DNA from: Shewanella waksmanii ATCC BAA-643
GTDB taxonomy: Bacteria > Pseudomonadota > Gammaproteobacteria > Enterobacterales > Shewanellaceae
Direction of reading: 5' to 3'
NCBI RefSeq assembly: GCF_000518805.1
Contig: NZ_JAEH01000006.1
Span: forward strand, 1-64,000
Length of the DNA: 64,000 nt
Shown here: piece by piece, positions 46,262 to 55,355 of the stretch
Position numbering within the stretch: position 1 is the stretch's first letter
Layout: each line of letters starts with the position of its first letter
Program-made: the position numbers and the translations under genes
The notes under the pieces: generated by a model
Databases searched by the model: none
What the model was told of the DNA's origin: nothing
The model's input: only the letters and a program-made list of their open reading frames with translations

Positions 46262-47491
46262 CTAGTTGAGCAGTCTAGCGCGAATGGTACCGTCGATAGC
46301 TTTCATCTGCTCTAGCGCTTCTACGGCTTGGTCAGAGTCGACTTCCATCACTACATAACCAATGTCAGCGGTAGTTTGTAGGTACTGCGCCGCAATATTG
46401 ATGCCTTTCTCCGCAAACGCTTGGTTAATCTTAATTAGAATACCGGGTTTGTTATGGTGAATGTGCAATAGTCGCGAAGCATTCTCATGCTGAGCCAGCG
46501 AGACTTCAGGGAAGTTAACCGCTGTTACCGTTGAGCCATTGTCTGAGTATTTCGCCAACTTACCCGCGACCTCGATACCAATGTTCTCTTGAGCTTCTTG
46601 GGTGCTACCACCCACGTGAGGAGTCAAAATAACATTATCTAAGCCACGTAGCGGACTGATAAATTCATCGTCATTGGATTTTGGCTCTACAGGGAACACA
46701 TCAATGGCGGCGCCAACAATACGCTCACTCTTGATCGCTTGTGCAAGGGCATCGATATCAACGACTGTACCGCGAGAGGCATTGATTAAGATGCTTCCTT
46801 GCTTCATGCAGTCAAGCTCGGCTGCTGCTATCATCTCTTTAGTCTGTGCCGTTTCTGGTACATGTAAACTGACTACATCAGCAAGAGATAGCAATTCAGG
46901 TAGCGAGTGGATCTGTTGCGCATTACCGAGTGGCAGCTTGTCTTCAATATCATAAAAGATGACTCGCATGCCTAAGGTTTCCGCCAAAATACCTAGTTGG
47001 GTACCGATATGACCATAGCCAATAACGCCAAGAGTTTTGCCGCGGGCTTCATAACTGCCGACCGCGCTCTTTAACCAGCCACCGCGGTGTGCCAGTGCGT
47101 TTCGCTGCGGAATGCCGCGAAATAGCATGATTATCTCGCCTAATACCAATTCTGCTACACTTCGAGTGTTTGAGAACGGCGCATTGAATACCGGAATACC
47201 GCGTTTTTCGGCAGCGGCAAGATTGACTTGGTTAGTGCCGATACAAAAGCAACCAATACCAACTAATTTTTCGGCATGATTCAGCACAGTTTCAGTGATT
47301 TGGGTACGCGAGCGAAGGCCAACAAAGTGAGCATCTTTAATGGAAGCTAATAGTGCTTCCTCCCCGAGTGATGCCTTGTGATACTCTATGTTGCTGTATC
47401 CTGCACGTTTAAATACATCAACGGCAGACTGGTGGACGCCTTCCAACAGCAGGATCTTGATCTTATCCTTGTCCAGCGAATGTTTCGCCAT
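46262..47491 (-). CDS. serA: D-3-phosphoglycerate dehydrogenase
   Basis: Makes 3-phosphohydroxypyruvate, first step of serine synthesis. The 409-residue length equals the E. coli-type enzyme. The NAD motif LGVIGYGHIGTQLG is near residue 155, the catalytic segments are INASRGTVVD and VILTPHVGGST, and a C-terminal ACT domain (HHNKPGILIKINQAFAEKGINIAAQYLQT) allows serine inhibition. The ATG is at 47491 after GAGGGTACCC. Confidence 0.96.
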   Translation of the reverse strand: MAKHSLDKDKIKILLLEGVHQSAVDVFKRAGYSNIEYHKASLGEEALLASIKDAHFVGLRSRTQITETVLNHAEKLVGIGCFCIGTNQVNLAAAEKRGIPVFNAPFSNTRSVAELVLGEIIMLFRGIPQRNALAHRGGWLKSAVGSYEARGKTLGVIGYGHIGTQLGILAETLGMRVIFYDIEDKLPLGNAQQIHSLPELLSLADVVSLHVPETAQTKEMIAAAELDCMKQGSILINASRGTVVDIDALAQAIKSERIVGAAIDVFPVEPKSNDDEFISPLRGLDNVILTPHVGGSTQEAQENIGIEVAGKLAKYSDNGSTVTAVNFPEVSLAQHENASRLLHIHHNKPGILIKINQAFAEKGINIAAQYLQTTADIGYVVMEVDSDQAVEALEQMKAIDGTIRARLLN

Positions 47492-47654
47492 GATATGGGT
47501 ACCCTCTTGTTTGTTGTTGCTACTATGTCACTATCAATGATGTAATTATTATTATGCCCGTCCAAAATAGCACTTTTTTTCGCCACTGTGGAGGGCTAGA
47601 TGGCTAAAGTTATTATTCTGATAATAAAACAATATCGTCTAAGGAGTTCTTATT

Positions 47655-48263
47655 TTGAATAAAAGCGCTATTTGGCTCACGATTTTTTTATCGGTGTTGC
47701 TTTGGTCAGGTTACCAACCCAAAGATCAGTTCACTTGGTTTTTAGAGGTGCTCCCCGCAATTGCGGCCTTACCCCTACTATTTTTTACGCGAAAGTCTTT
47801 TCCGTTAACCTCATTGGCCTATGGTCTAATTTTAGTGCATGCGGTGATTTTGATGGTGGGCGGTCACTATACCTATGCTGAAGTGCCACTGTTTGATGAT
47901 ATTGCACAGTGGATGGGGTCAGATCGCAACAATTACGATAAAGTCGGTCATTTGGCTCAAGGGTTTATTCCGGCGCTTTTGGCTCGAGAGGTGTTGATTA
48001 GGCAGGCTGTGTTGCAGCCGGGCGCTTGGTGCCACTTCTTAGTCTGTTGTTTTGCCCTAGCGCTATCAGCATTTTATGAGTTAATTGAGTGGTGGGTGGC
48101 GCTAGCAACCGGTGAAGATGCTGAGGCGTTTTTAGGCACACAAGGTTATGTATGGGATACGCAATCGGACATGATGATGGCACTCATTGGCGCTATAAGC
48201 TGTCTTGTATTACTTAGCCGCGTACATGACAGATTAATTAGCGATATTAATGCGGTGAGATAG
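47655..48263 (+). CDS. DUF2238 (YjdF-like) membrane protein
   Basis: A 202-residue polytopic membrane protein of the DUF2238/YjdF family, with family segments HYTYAEVPL, NNYDKVGHLAQGFIPALLARE, FYELIEWWVALATG and the ending GYVWDTQSDMMMALIGA. The function is unknown. Translation probably starts at a TTG (47655) eight bases after AAGGAG; no ATG lies in a comparable position. Confidence 0.85.
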   Translation: MNKSAIWLTIFLSVLLWSGYQPKDQFTWFLEVLPAIAALPLLFFTRKSFPLTSLAYGLILVHAVILMVGGHYTYAEVPLFDDIAQWMGSDRNNYDKVGHLAQGFIPALLAREVLIRQAVLQPGAWCHFLVCCFALALSAFYELIEWWVALATGEDAEAFLGTQGYVWDTQSDMMMALIGAISCLVLLSRVHDRLISDINAVR

Positions 48264-48524
48264 CTTTTTATTCTGTATAAAATAAATTATGTGCACTTTT
48301 TAATTCCACATATTCTATATTTTCTACTCTTTATAACTAAATGTTATTCCTCTGTAACATTTGTTGATATAATATTGGCGTTCATACTTTTTTACTATGG
48401 TAATTCGGTAGGATTTATTCAAACCTACTAAACCTTATCAGATAGAGTCATTATTCTGGTTGATAGGGAAATGTGATTAACCTGGTTATTGAGTTAATTA
48501 CTGACTTTTCAGGGAGAGAAGTAA

Positions 48525-49190
48525 ATGAGTAAAATTGACGAGTTAGTCTTTCTGCATCAAGTGGCAGCGCCTTGCCATTTAGCAGTACTGGCCGAGTCTA
48601 TCGGTCTAAAAACACGGATTGTTAAGCAAGTTTCAGAGCTTGATCCTGAGCGGGATAATAATAGCTTTTATCTTATCGCCCAAAAAGGGGCGGCATTAGA
48701 CAATAAAGGAATCCCTTTATTAGCCTCTCGATTGGTGCCTCATGTGCCCGTTGCGCTATATCAAGTGGAGCGAGATACTTTAGAAGCCGAATCAGCATTA
48801 CTGCTCGGTATTCGAGGCTTACTGTATGCCGATCAGCGCATGGATCTATTATTAACCGGTTTGCGGAAAATGGTAGGCGATGAGCTTTGGTATGATAGAA
48901 CGTTGATCTCTAAAATGTTTCGTCAGCTAGTTAAACGGTTGGATGGTGCTAATGACTTTTCCCAAGATACGGTAGCGATGTTGCAAATGCTCACTGGTCG
49001 AGAGAGAACTATTATTCAGCTAGTTTCTAGCGGTGCTAGAAATAAAGAAATTGCGCATCGCTTATGTATCAGTGAACATACTGTTAAAGCACATATTTCT
49101 TCTATTTTTAGAAAAACACAATCACGTAATCGAGTTGAGTTATTACGCTGGGCACAAACTTATCAAAGTCATTTCGAATTGTGCTCTTAA
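48525..49190 (+). CDS. csgD: CsgD-like LuxR-family regulator
   Basis: A 221-residue transcription factor. The N-terminal 140 residues form an atypical receiver-like domain (HLAVLAESIGLKTRIVKQ, LLLGIRGLLYADQRMDLLLTGLRKM) and the C-terminus is a LuxR helix-turn-helix (LTGRERTIIQLVSSGARNKEIA, SEHTVKAHISSIFRKT). This is the CsgD layout, and the position next to the curlin genes supports it. The ATG follows AGGGAGAG. It converges with csgA rather than being divergent from csgBA as in E. coli. Confidence 0.8.
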   Translation: MSKIDELVFLHQVAAPCHLAVLAESIGLKTRIVKQVSELDPERDNNSFYLIAQKGAALDNKGIPLLASRLVPHVPVALYQVERDTLEAESALLLGIRGLLYADQRMDLLLTGLRKMVGDELWYDRTLISKMFRQLVKRLDGANDFSQDTVAMLQMLTGRERTIIQLVSSGARNKEIAHRLCISEHTVKAHISSIFRKTQSRNRVELLRWAQTYQSHFELCS

Positions 49191-49210
49191 TAGTCACTTA
49201 TTTTTAAATT

Positions 49211-49239
49211 AAAAAAGGGAGCATTTGCTCCCTTTTTTA
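49211..49239. terminator. Bidirectional terminator between csgD and csgA
   Basis: AAAAAAGGGAGCA pairs with TGCTCCCTTTTTT (49211-49239) with A and T runs on both sides. Confidence 0.92.
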
Positions 49240-49255
49240 TTGTTGATATATTGAC

Positions 49256-50776
49256 TTAGTTTTGAATAACAGTCGCGGTATTGAAGTCACCCATTTGGGT
49301 CACGCTGATCATGTTTTCAGTACCTGTCTGAGAACCCATCACTAGGTTATCATTACCGGTTTGCGACACAGTTAAGCTGTTGTTGTCACCAACTACGGCA
49401 AACTCAGCAGTACCGTTATCACCGCCAACCCAGTTACCATCACCAAGTTGGGTAATGTTGGCGTAGTTTTCATCGCCGCTGATGAGCAAGTCAATAACGT
49501 TCAAGTCACCCGTTTGCAGGGTATCGACTTCAACATTGAGGTCGCCAGCTACAGTGACAATTGCTTCATTCTCATTGCCAAATTGCTCTGAAGTAATGAC
49601 ATTATCAAACCCTTCAGCAACCACTTCAGTGTAGTTTAAGTCACCTTCTTGCTCGACATTGATCTCATTGCCATCTAATACTGCAAAAGCAACGATTTGG
49701 TTATTGTCACCAGTAGAAACCAGAGTTAAATCATTTTCGTCGCCGTAAACACCAAATGTAGCAAAGTTAGTGTCACCAGTTTGGTCTAAATCTATCGTGT
49801 TCTCATCACCCCAAACTTGGAATTCAGCGCCGTTGGTATCGCCAACTTGGTCAATCGTGATGGTATTTTCACTGCCTTGTACATCAGCAATTAAGATATC
49901 GCCAATAACGTTACCATCACCATTTTGGGTAATTGTCACGTCATTGCCATCGCCGGCTGTAAACTCCATAAACGCCAGGTTTGAATTTCCATCCTGGTCG
50001 ATGTTAATTGTGTTGTCATCACCGACTAAGGCATAAACCAAACCGAGGTTTGAATCACCAACTTGGTTTACATCAAAGGTATTATTGTTACCATCTACAC
50101 CTTGAACAGCGCCACCGTTAAAGTCACCTTCTTGGTAAATAGTGACATCGTTGTTATTACCTAGGTTAGGTGTAACCAATAAAGATACCATGCCGCCTAA
50201 GTTGTCATTACCAATTTGAGTAATGCTACCGTCGTTATTGTCACCCTCTACCAAGAACAAAGCTTCGTTATTGTCACCTGCTTGATCAACAACAGCGGTG
50301 TTGCTATCACCAATAAGGTCAATGTCTGAGGTATTTGTCACGCCAACCTGTAACACATCAACGCTGTTTTCATTACCAATAACATTGGCATCAGATTGGT
50401 TCCAAAAGCCTGTTTGATCAGTGATTGCTTCGTTGCCGTTGCCTTCAATGTCGATGCTTGATACATGCCAATCATCAACTTGGTCAACTTCAACGTTGTT
50501 ACTTTCACCTTCAGATGTTACGTAAGCTTCATGCCATACACCATCTTGAGTAATCGTAGCTGTTTGGTCGTCACCAGTTTGGTCAACAGTGGTGATGTTT
50601 AAATCACCTGTCTGGGTAACCACAACTTCTTGGCCAACAACAGCGGCATCAGCTGCGACTGAAATTGTCTGATTGATGGTGGCTTCGTTATCTGAAGCAG
50701 CAAAAGCTGATGCAGACATACCGATGCTTGCGGTAATAGCTAACGCGATAATAGACTTCTTTGCTTGCGATCTCAT
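49256..50776 (-). CDS. csgA: Large CsgA-type curlin major subunit (about 20 repeats)
   Basis: A 506-residue amyloid fibre protein, secreted. A Sec signal (residues 1-26, ending AFA-A) precedes about 20 curlin-like repeats of 22-23 residues with the core x-Q-x-G-x-x-N (for example TQTGDLN, VNQVGDSN, IDQVGDTN, TQMGDFN), each alternating with an asparagine-containing strand (GDNNEA, GNGNEA). CsgA of E. coli has five repeats in about 150 residues. Unlike that protein, this one is strongly acidic. GGGAG lies 6 bases before the ATG at 50776. It follows csgB by 13 bases. Confidence 0.9.
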   Translation of the reverse strand: MRSQAKKSIIALAITASIGMSASAFAASDNEATINQTISVAADAAVVGQEVVVTQTGDLNITTVDQTGDDQTATITQDGVWHEAYVTSEGESNNVEVDQVDDWHVSSIDIEGNGNEAITDQTGFWNQSDANVIGNENSVDVLQVGVTNTSDIDLIGDSNTAVVDQAGDNNEALFLVEGDNNDGSITQIGNDNLGGMVSLLVTPNLGNNNDVTIYQEGDFNGGAVQGVDGNNNTFDVNQVGDSNLGLVYALVGDDNTINIDQDGNSNLAFMEFTAGDGNDVTITQNGDGNVIGDILIADVQGSENTITIDQVGDTNGAEFQVWGDENTIDLDQTGDTNFATFGVYGDENDLTLVSTGDNNQIVAFAVLDGNEINVEQEGDLNYTEVVAEGFDNVITSEQFGNENEAIVTVAGDLNVEVDTLQTGDLNVIDLLISGDENYANITQLGDGNWVGGDNGTAEFAVVGDNNSLTVSQTGNDNLVMGSQTGTENMISVTQMGDFNTATVIQN

Positions 50777-50789
50777 TGGACGCTCCCTG

Positions 50790-51218
50790 TTAATATTGAG
50801 TTATAGTGATTGCGGCATTATCTGCAATCTGTTCAATTGAAAAATTCGCACTTCCGAGTTGGTTGAGCTGGACTACATTGCCGTCACCCACTTGAGTGAT
50901 GTCGGCCTGATTTGACCACCCAACTTGCAAAAGCTGTACTTCATTACCACTACCGTATTGGTGAACATTGGCTTGATTTTCAGCACCAAATTGCAAGGTC
51001 GCATTGGTATTATCATGGCCAGATTGCAACATTTCCGCGTGATTGCTATAGCCAAGTTGCATCAGGCCAATGGCGTTATCTCTGCCGCCCTGCTCAAGCA
51101 ACACTTGGAGAGTAATGGGAAGTTCGCTGACTTGATTGGCTCGAATATCATTAGCGTACAAGTCAAAGGTCGACATAAGGAGTACAAAGCTAACAACGCT
51201 TTTTATTAAAGCAGACAC
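50790..51218 (-). CDS. csgB: CsgB-type curlin nucleator
   Basis: A 142-residue exported protein with a signal peptide (1-22) and about five curlin repeats (LEQGGRDN, MQLGYSNHA, LQSGHDN, LQFGAENQA, HQYGSGNEV, TQVGDGN). CsgB nucleates CsgA at the cell surface. It starts with GTG at 51218, six bases after AAGGAG, and is the first gene of the csgBA operon. Confidence 0.87.
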   Translation of the reverse strand: MSALIKSVVSFVLLMSTFDLYANDIRANQVSELPITLQVLLEQGGRDNAIGLMQLGYSNHAEMLQSGHDNTNATLQFGAENQANVHQYGSGNEVQLLQVGWSNQADITQVGDGNVVQLNQLGSANFSIEQIADNAAITITQY

Positions 51219-51995
51219 TAAACACTCCTTTGTTATGTGCCAAACAGATACAACAGCTCGTCAATGAGCAAGACTATTTAGCGGTTCGTATAAAAAATTA
51301 ATTCACTATCAGCACAAAGTTCTGTTGTGAACTAATTTAGTCTGCCGAATGTAGAACAAAGGTACGGAGTGAACGTCAATTGAACAATTGGAAGAAGGTC
51401 TATTTGTTGGTTAATTTTCATTCACTGAGATTGCAGTTCAATTGATTGAAAAATAGGGGGTTATTTTTGGAGTGCTTGCAAATAGTCGCCTGTTTGTAAT
51501 CCAATGCGCTTAGTAGAAAAGTATTATTTGCTCGTTAAAAGCAGATGAGATGCAACGACTGAGGCCCTCAATTATTGAGTTTAACTGCAATTTTAAACTG
51601 CAAAAATATTCTTTCGTGGTGAATTGGACTAAATACAGCGCCTACTGCTTGGCAGGCATGTTTTTTGAATGGATTTTCGATCACAAAATTACTTAATTGA
51701 AATTTTATTACGTGTGTTTGTACTGCTTATTACGATAAATCATCATTCATCTAATCAGCTTAAAAGTGTCACTATTGGGTGTTAGTTGTTGTTGGTGTTA
51801 ATGTTGTTGTTATTTTCTTTATGGATTGATGCGCTATTGATGCATATTTATTGATATTTTTGAGCGCTTTACCAAAAGTTATTACCAAGTTAGCAGTTGA
51901 ATGAAATAAATTCTGCAAAGTGATTTTGATCCCTTGTCTGTACTAGCCAGCTGTATACACTGCCGCCATAACAAAGTTTATGGGGGTAAAAATGT
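51219..51995. other. Long intergenic region between csgB and nupC
   Basis: 777 bases with no supported gene. It holds two divergent promoter regions: csgBA leftwards and nupC-deoD rightwards. The sequence is AT-rich with stretches of A/T (51400-51470, 51660-51860), which would suit binding of nucleoid proteins such as H-NS; CAATTGAACAATTG at about 51378-51391 is a short palindrome. No curli export genes (csgE, csgF, csgG) lie here. Confidence 0.5.
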
Positions 51996-53222
51996 ATGGA
52001 AGTTTTCATCAGTTTGTTGGGGATGGCAACGCTGATCGGGATTGCCGTGTTGTTTTCAGAGCAACGCCACGCGATTAGTGTCAGAACGGTAGCCGGTGCA
52101 TTGGCGTTTCAGGTCGCTTTTGGCGCATTTGTTATGTATGTACCATTTGGTCAAACCGTATTGGATAGCGCATCAAACGGTGTGATGCACGTAATCAACT
52201 ACGGCAACGAAGGCTTAGCTTTTTTATTTGGTGATTTGGCCAAGTTCGGGGTTGGGTTCATTTTTGTGATTAATGTGCTGTGTGTAGTGGTATTTATTAG
52301 TGCACTAATTGCTGTGCTGTATTACCTAGGCATTATGCAGCTGGTGATTGGCATTATCGGCGGAGCGTTATCTAAGTTACTGGGTACTAGCCGTGCAGAG
52401 TCACTGTCTGCCACTGCCAATATCTTTGTTGGTCCGATTGAAGCGCCATCTATGGTGCGTCCTTTTGTTAAGCACATGACCCGCTCAGAGCTTTTTGCGG
52501 TGATGACCGGTGGTTTAGCTTCTGTGGCCGGCGGCACCATGATTGGTTATATCCAGATGGGCGTCGACATTAAGTATGTACTGACCGCCGCCTTTATGAC
52601 AGCGCCCGCAGGTCTACTATTTGCCAAACTAATGTGGCCAGAAACCGAAGCACCGCGAAATGACATCAAGAAAGTCATGGATGAGCAGGAAGATAAGCCG
52701 ACTAATGTACTCGATGCTGCAGCGGGCGGCGCAGCAATGGGGATGCAGCAAGTACTTAATGTATCGGCATTACTGCTCGCGTTCGTCGGATTGATTGCGC
52801 TGGTCAACGGTATAATTGGCGGTGTTGGCGGCTGGTTTGGTTATGGTGAGCTCACTATGCAGATGATCTTAGGTTATCTGTTAGCTCCGCTAGCATGGCT
52901 AATGGGGGTGCCGTGGAGTGAAGCAACGCAAGCGGCTTCGTTTATTGGTCAGAAGATGGTGATCAATGAGTTTGTTGCCTATATCGACTTCCTCAAAGTG
53001 GCGGAAGACCTGTCACCTAAAACCCAAATTATCATTAGTTTTGCGTTGTGCGGTTTTGCCAACATTGGCTCACTCGCCATGGTAATAGGCGGGTTAGCTG
53101 CATTGTGTCCTGAGCGTCGTCACGACCTCAGTGCCATTGGAATGAAAGCGCTAATTGCAGCGGCTTTAGCCAACTTAATGAGCGGTACTATTGCTGGTCT
53201 GCTATTTAGCCTAGCTGGCTAA
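51996..53222 (+). CDS. nupC: Concentrative nucleoside transporter
   Basis: A 408-residue inner-membrane CNT-family symporter for nucleosides. The family signatures are visible: ALSKLLGTSRAESLSATANIFVGPIEAPSMVRPF near residues 128-155, GGLASVAGGTMIGYI, and the C-terminal IGQKMVINEFVAYIDF and CGFANIGSLAM. GGGGG lies about 9 bases before the start. Together with deoD 76 bases on, it forms a nucleoside salvage unit. Confidence 0.92.
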   Translation: MEVFISLLGMATLIGIAVLFSEQRHAISVRTVAGALAFQVAFGAFVMYVPFGQTVLDSASNGVMHVINYGNEGLAFLFGDLAKFGVGFIFVINVLCVVVFISALIAVLYYLGIMQLVIGIIGGALSKLLGTSRAESLSATANIFVGPIEAPSMVRPFVKHMTRSELFAVMTGGLASVAGGTMIGYIQMGVDIKYVLTAAFMTAPAGLLFAKLMWPETEAPRNDIKKVMDEQEDKPTNVLDAAAGGAAMGMQQVLNVSALLLAFVGLIALVNGIIGGVGGWFGYGELTMQMILGYLLAPLAWLMGVPWSEATQAASFIGQKMVINEFVAYIDFLKVAEDLSPKTQIIISFALCGFANIGSLAMVIGGLAALCPERRHDLSAIGMKALIAAALANLMSGTIAGLLFSLAG

Positions 53223-53298
53223 TCCACTGAACTAAATACTTGATATCCATACTTACTTACAAAAGGCGAGTGTGGAGCATGAATAACGGAGTAACACG

Positions 53299-54009
53299 AT
53301 GACACCACATATTAACGCACCAGCTGGTGCTTTTGCTGATACGGTTTTAATGCCAGGCGATCCATTGCGGGCGAAGTACATTGCCGAGAATTTTCTCGAC
53401 AACGTCACTTTAGTGACTGATGTACGTAATATGCTTGGCTATACCGGTGAGTTTAATGGTCAACGTATCTCAGTGATGGGATCGGGGATGGGTATTCCTT
53501 CAATTTCTATTTATGCCAAAGAGCTCATTACTGAATATGGTGTGAAAAACATTATTCGCATCGGGTCGTGTGGCGCTGTGAGCGATAAAATCAAGTTGAT
53601 GGACGTCGTTATGGCTATGGGCGCGAGCACTGATTCAGCGGTTAACCGCAGTCGTTTCGCCAATACTGATTTTGCCATGATTGCAGACTTTGGCCTGCTT
53701 CGAGGCGCCGTCGATGCTGCTGAAAAACTGGCGGTCAACTATCATGTTGGCAACCTATATTCTTCTGATCTTTTCTATAGCGCCGATGAAAGCCGTTACG
53801 ACTTAATGGAAAAATACGGCATTTTAGGTGTGGAAATGGAAGCGGCTGGTCTTTATGGCGTAGCCGCTGAATATGGCGCAAATGCACTTGCCATGATGAC
53901 AGTGACCGACCATTTACGTCAGGGCTTGCACCTTAGCGCTGAAGAGCGTCAACACACGCTTAATGAGATGATTAAACTGACGCTAGAAGCAGTCAGTAAG
54001 CTGAAATAG
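53299..54009 (+). CDS. deoD: Purine nucleoside phosphorylase
   Basis: Cleaves purine (deoxy)nucleosides with phosphate. A 236-residue hexameric DeoD type with [24 protein letters not shown] at the start, [21 protein letters not shown], and the base-binding [10 protein letters not shown] region near 180. GGAG is 8 bases before the ATG. It follows nupC, which supplies the substrate. Confidence 0.97.
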   Translation: MTPHINAPAGAFADTVLMPGDPLRAKYIAENFLDNVTLVTDVRNMLGYTGEFNGQRISVMGSGMGIPSISIYAKELITEYGVKNIIRIGSCGAVSDKIKLMDVVMAMGASTDSAVNRSRFANTDFAMIADFGLLRGAVDAAEKLAVNYHVGNLYSSDLFYSADESRYDLMEKYGILGVEMEAAGLYGVAAEYGANALAMMTVTDHLRQGLHLSAEERQHTLNEMIKLTLEAVSKLK

Positions 54010-54043
54010 TGATTCAGTTCTAACCTTTCTCCCTACACCCTAC

Positions 54044-54091
54044 GGCTTTCAAGTGTGCACCAACAAATACCCATAAGCATGCTTGAAAGCC
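54044..54091. repeat. Inverted repeat with long loop after deoD
   Basis: GGCTTTCAAG (54044-54053) and CTTGAAAGCC (54082-54091) form a perfect 10-bp stem with 28 bases between. No T run follows. It may act as the nupC-deoD 3' structure. Confidence 0.45.
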
Positions 54092-54196
54092 ACCCCTTCA
54101 TATTCTCTGCGACTAGAGCCAATACTCTTAACTGGCTTTTATCTTAGCTATGGACACAGTAGACTGGCAGCATAATCAATTGAAATGGATGTAGTA

Positions 54197-54634
54197 ATGA
54201 GTATTTGGTTTAGGCCGGTCACGCTTGCACAATGCAATAAGATGGACGAAGGGATGCATGGTAAAGGTACTTTGATGCAAACCATGGGGATTAAAATATC
54301 CGAAATTGGCGACGACTACATGAAAGCGACCATGCCAGCTGCACCGCAAGTACACAATCCGCTCGGTATTGTGCATGGCGGAGCCAACGTGGCTCTTGCA
54401 GAAACTGTCGCCAGTTATGCGGCAAATTTTGTAGTGGACTTTGATAACTATTATTGTGTCGGCCAAGAGATTAATGCGAACCATTTAAAAGCATCTCGCA
54501 AAGGCACGCTAACAGCCACAGCTAAGCCGGTACACTTGGGTAAGCGTAGCTCAGTGTGGGAGATCCTTATTCACAATGGAGCCGGTGAGCTCTGCTGTAT
54601 CTCAAGAATGACTGCTGCGGTAGTTAAGCGATAA
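54197..54634 (+). CDS. Hotdog-fold thioesterase (PaaI/EntH-like)
   Basis: A 145-residue thioesterase. The fold is seen in GTLMQTMGIKISEIGDDYMKATMPA, the catalytic HGGANVALAETVASYAA region (with HNPLGIVHGG near residue 50) and GQEINANHLKASRKGTLTATAKP. The ATG at 54197 is preferred over 54185, since GGATG lies a short distance before it; both are possible. Substrate is unknown. Confidence 0.88.
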   Translation: MSIWFRPVTLAQCNKMDEGMHGKGTLMQTMGIKISEIGDDYMKATMPAAPQVHNPLGIVHGGANVALAETVASYAANFVVDFDNYYCVGQEINANHLKASRKGTLTATAKPVHLGKRSSVWEILIHNGAGELCCISRMTAAVVKR

Positions 54635-54731
54635 CCGCAGTTTATTGCGTGTGGATGGGTAAATGGCCTGTTACAAACCTATTTAGTTAGCCATAATAAG
54701 TTTAATTAACTTTAATACCAATGGAGAGCGC

Positions 54732-54977
54732 ATGGATAACGCAACTATTTGGGAGTGGGTCGGCTATTTGGCATCGGTGGTCGTGGCTATTTCGCTGATG
54801 ATGTCGAACATTAAGAAGCTACGCTGGTGGAATTTAATTGGTGCAGCGTTATTTGTTGCTTATGGCTTGGCCATTGGCGCCATTCCCGTTGCATTGGTTA
54901 ACTTCTTTATTGTACTTATTGATATCTACTATTTAGTTAAAATCTACCAAGAAGAGCGGCAACAGGCTTCTGATTAG
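54732..54977 (+). CDS. Small YgjV-like inner-membrane protein
   Basis: An 81-residue protein with three hydrophobic segments (VGYLASVVVAISLMMS, LIGAALFVAYGLAIGA, ALVNFFIVLIDIYYLV), the fold of short YgjV-like proteins. GGAGAG lies 6 bases before the ATG. Function unknown. Confidence 0.75.
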   Translation: MDNATIWEWVGYLASVVVAISLMMSNIKKLRWWNLIGAALFVAYGLAIGAIPVALVNFFIVLIDIYYLVKIYQEERQQASD

Positions 54978-55010
54978 CCCTGTACGACAGTTAGCAAATT
55001 TGTCGTTTAG

Positions 55011-55047
55011 CGGCAATCCCTGCGTCAGTGGATTGCCGTTATTATTT
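55011..55047 (+). terminator. Terminator of the YgjV-like gene
   Basis: CGGCAATCC (55011-55019) pairs with GGATTGCCG (55030-55038), followed by TTATTATTT. Confidence 0.8.
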
Positions 55048-55355
55048 ACTTATTTAGATAACCCTCCTTTACACAGCTTTACCTCCCAAATGATTCCCCC
55101 TTTCATACCTAATTAGTAGTATCACTTGGTTGTCAATTTTACTCGCTTTCTGCAAAAGCGATTAAAGTCATCGGTTCTAATCGTTTTAATTGTTGGTTAT
55201 TACCGACTATTATTTAGCTATCGGGATAACTCAGCAGGTAATAGCCTTCGCTGCCCACTGTGAGGTCAATATGGCGACGATATTTGATGTTATTGAAGAT
55301 TGGCTTAGCTAAGCCAGGTACAGCATTTTAGATTACGGAATTTTTGGAGATGACT
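55048..55355. other. Intergenic region upstream of the catalase gene
   Basis: About 308 bases, AT-rich. It must hold the catalase promoter. An OxyR-type site (ATAG-N7-CTAT repeated) was looked for and no convincing match was found, so the regulator is open. Confidence 0.4.

Noticed and set aside
49256-51218. Tandem DNA repeat or CRISPR-like array in the curlin genes
   Set aside because: The periodicity is at protein level; the DNA copies are too divergent and there are no spacers.
55048-55355. OxyR binding site before the catalase gene
   Set aside because: Only scattered CTAT/ATAG tetranucleotides without the regular spacing of an OxyR site.
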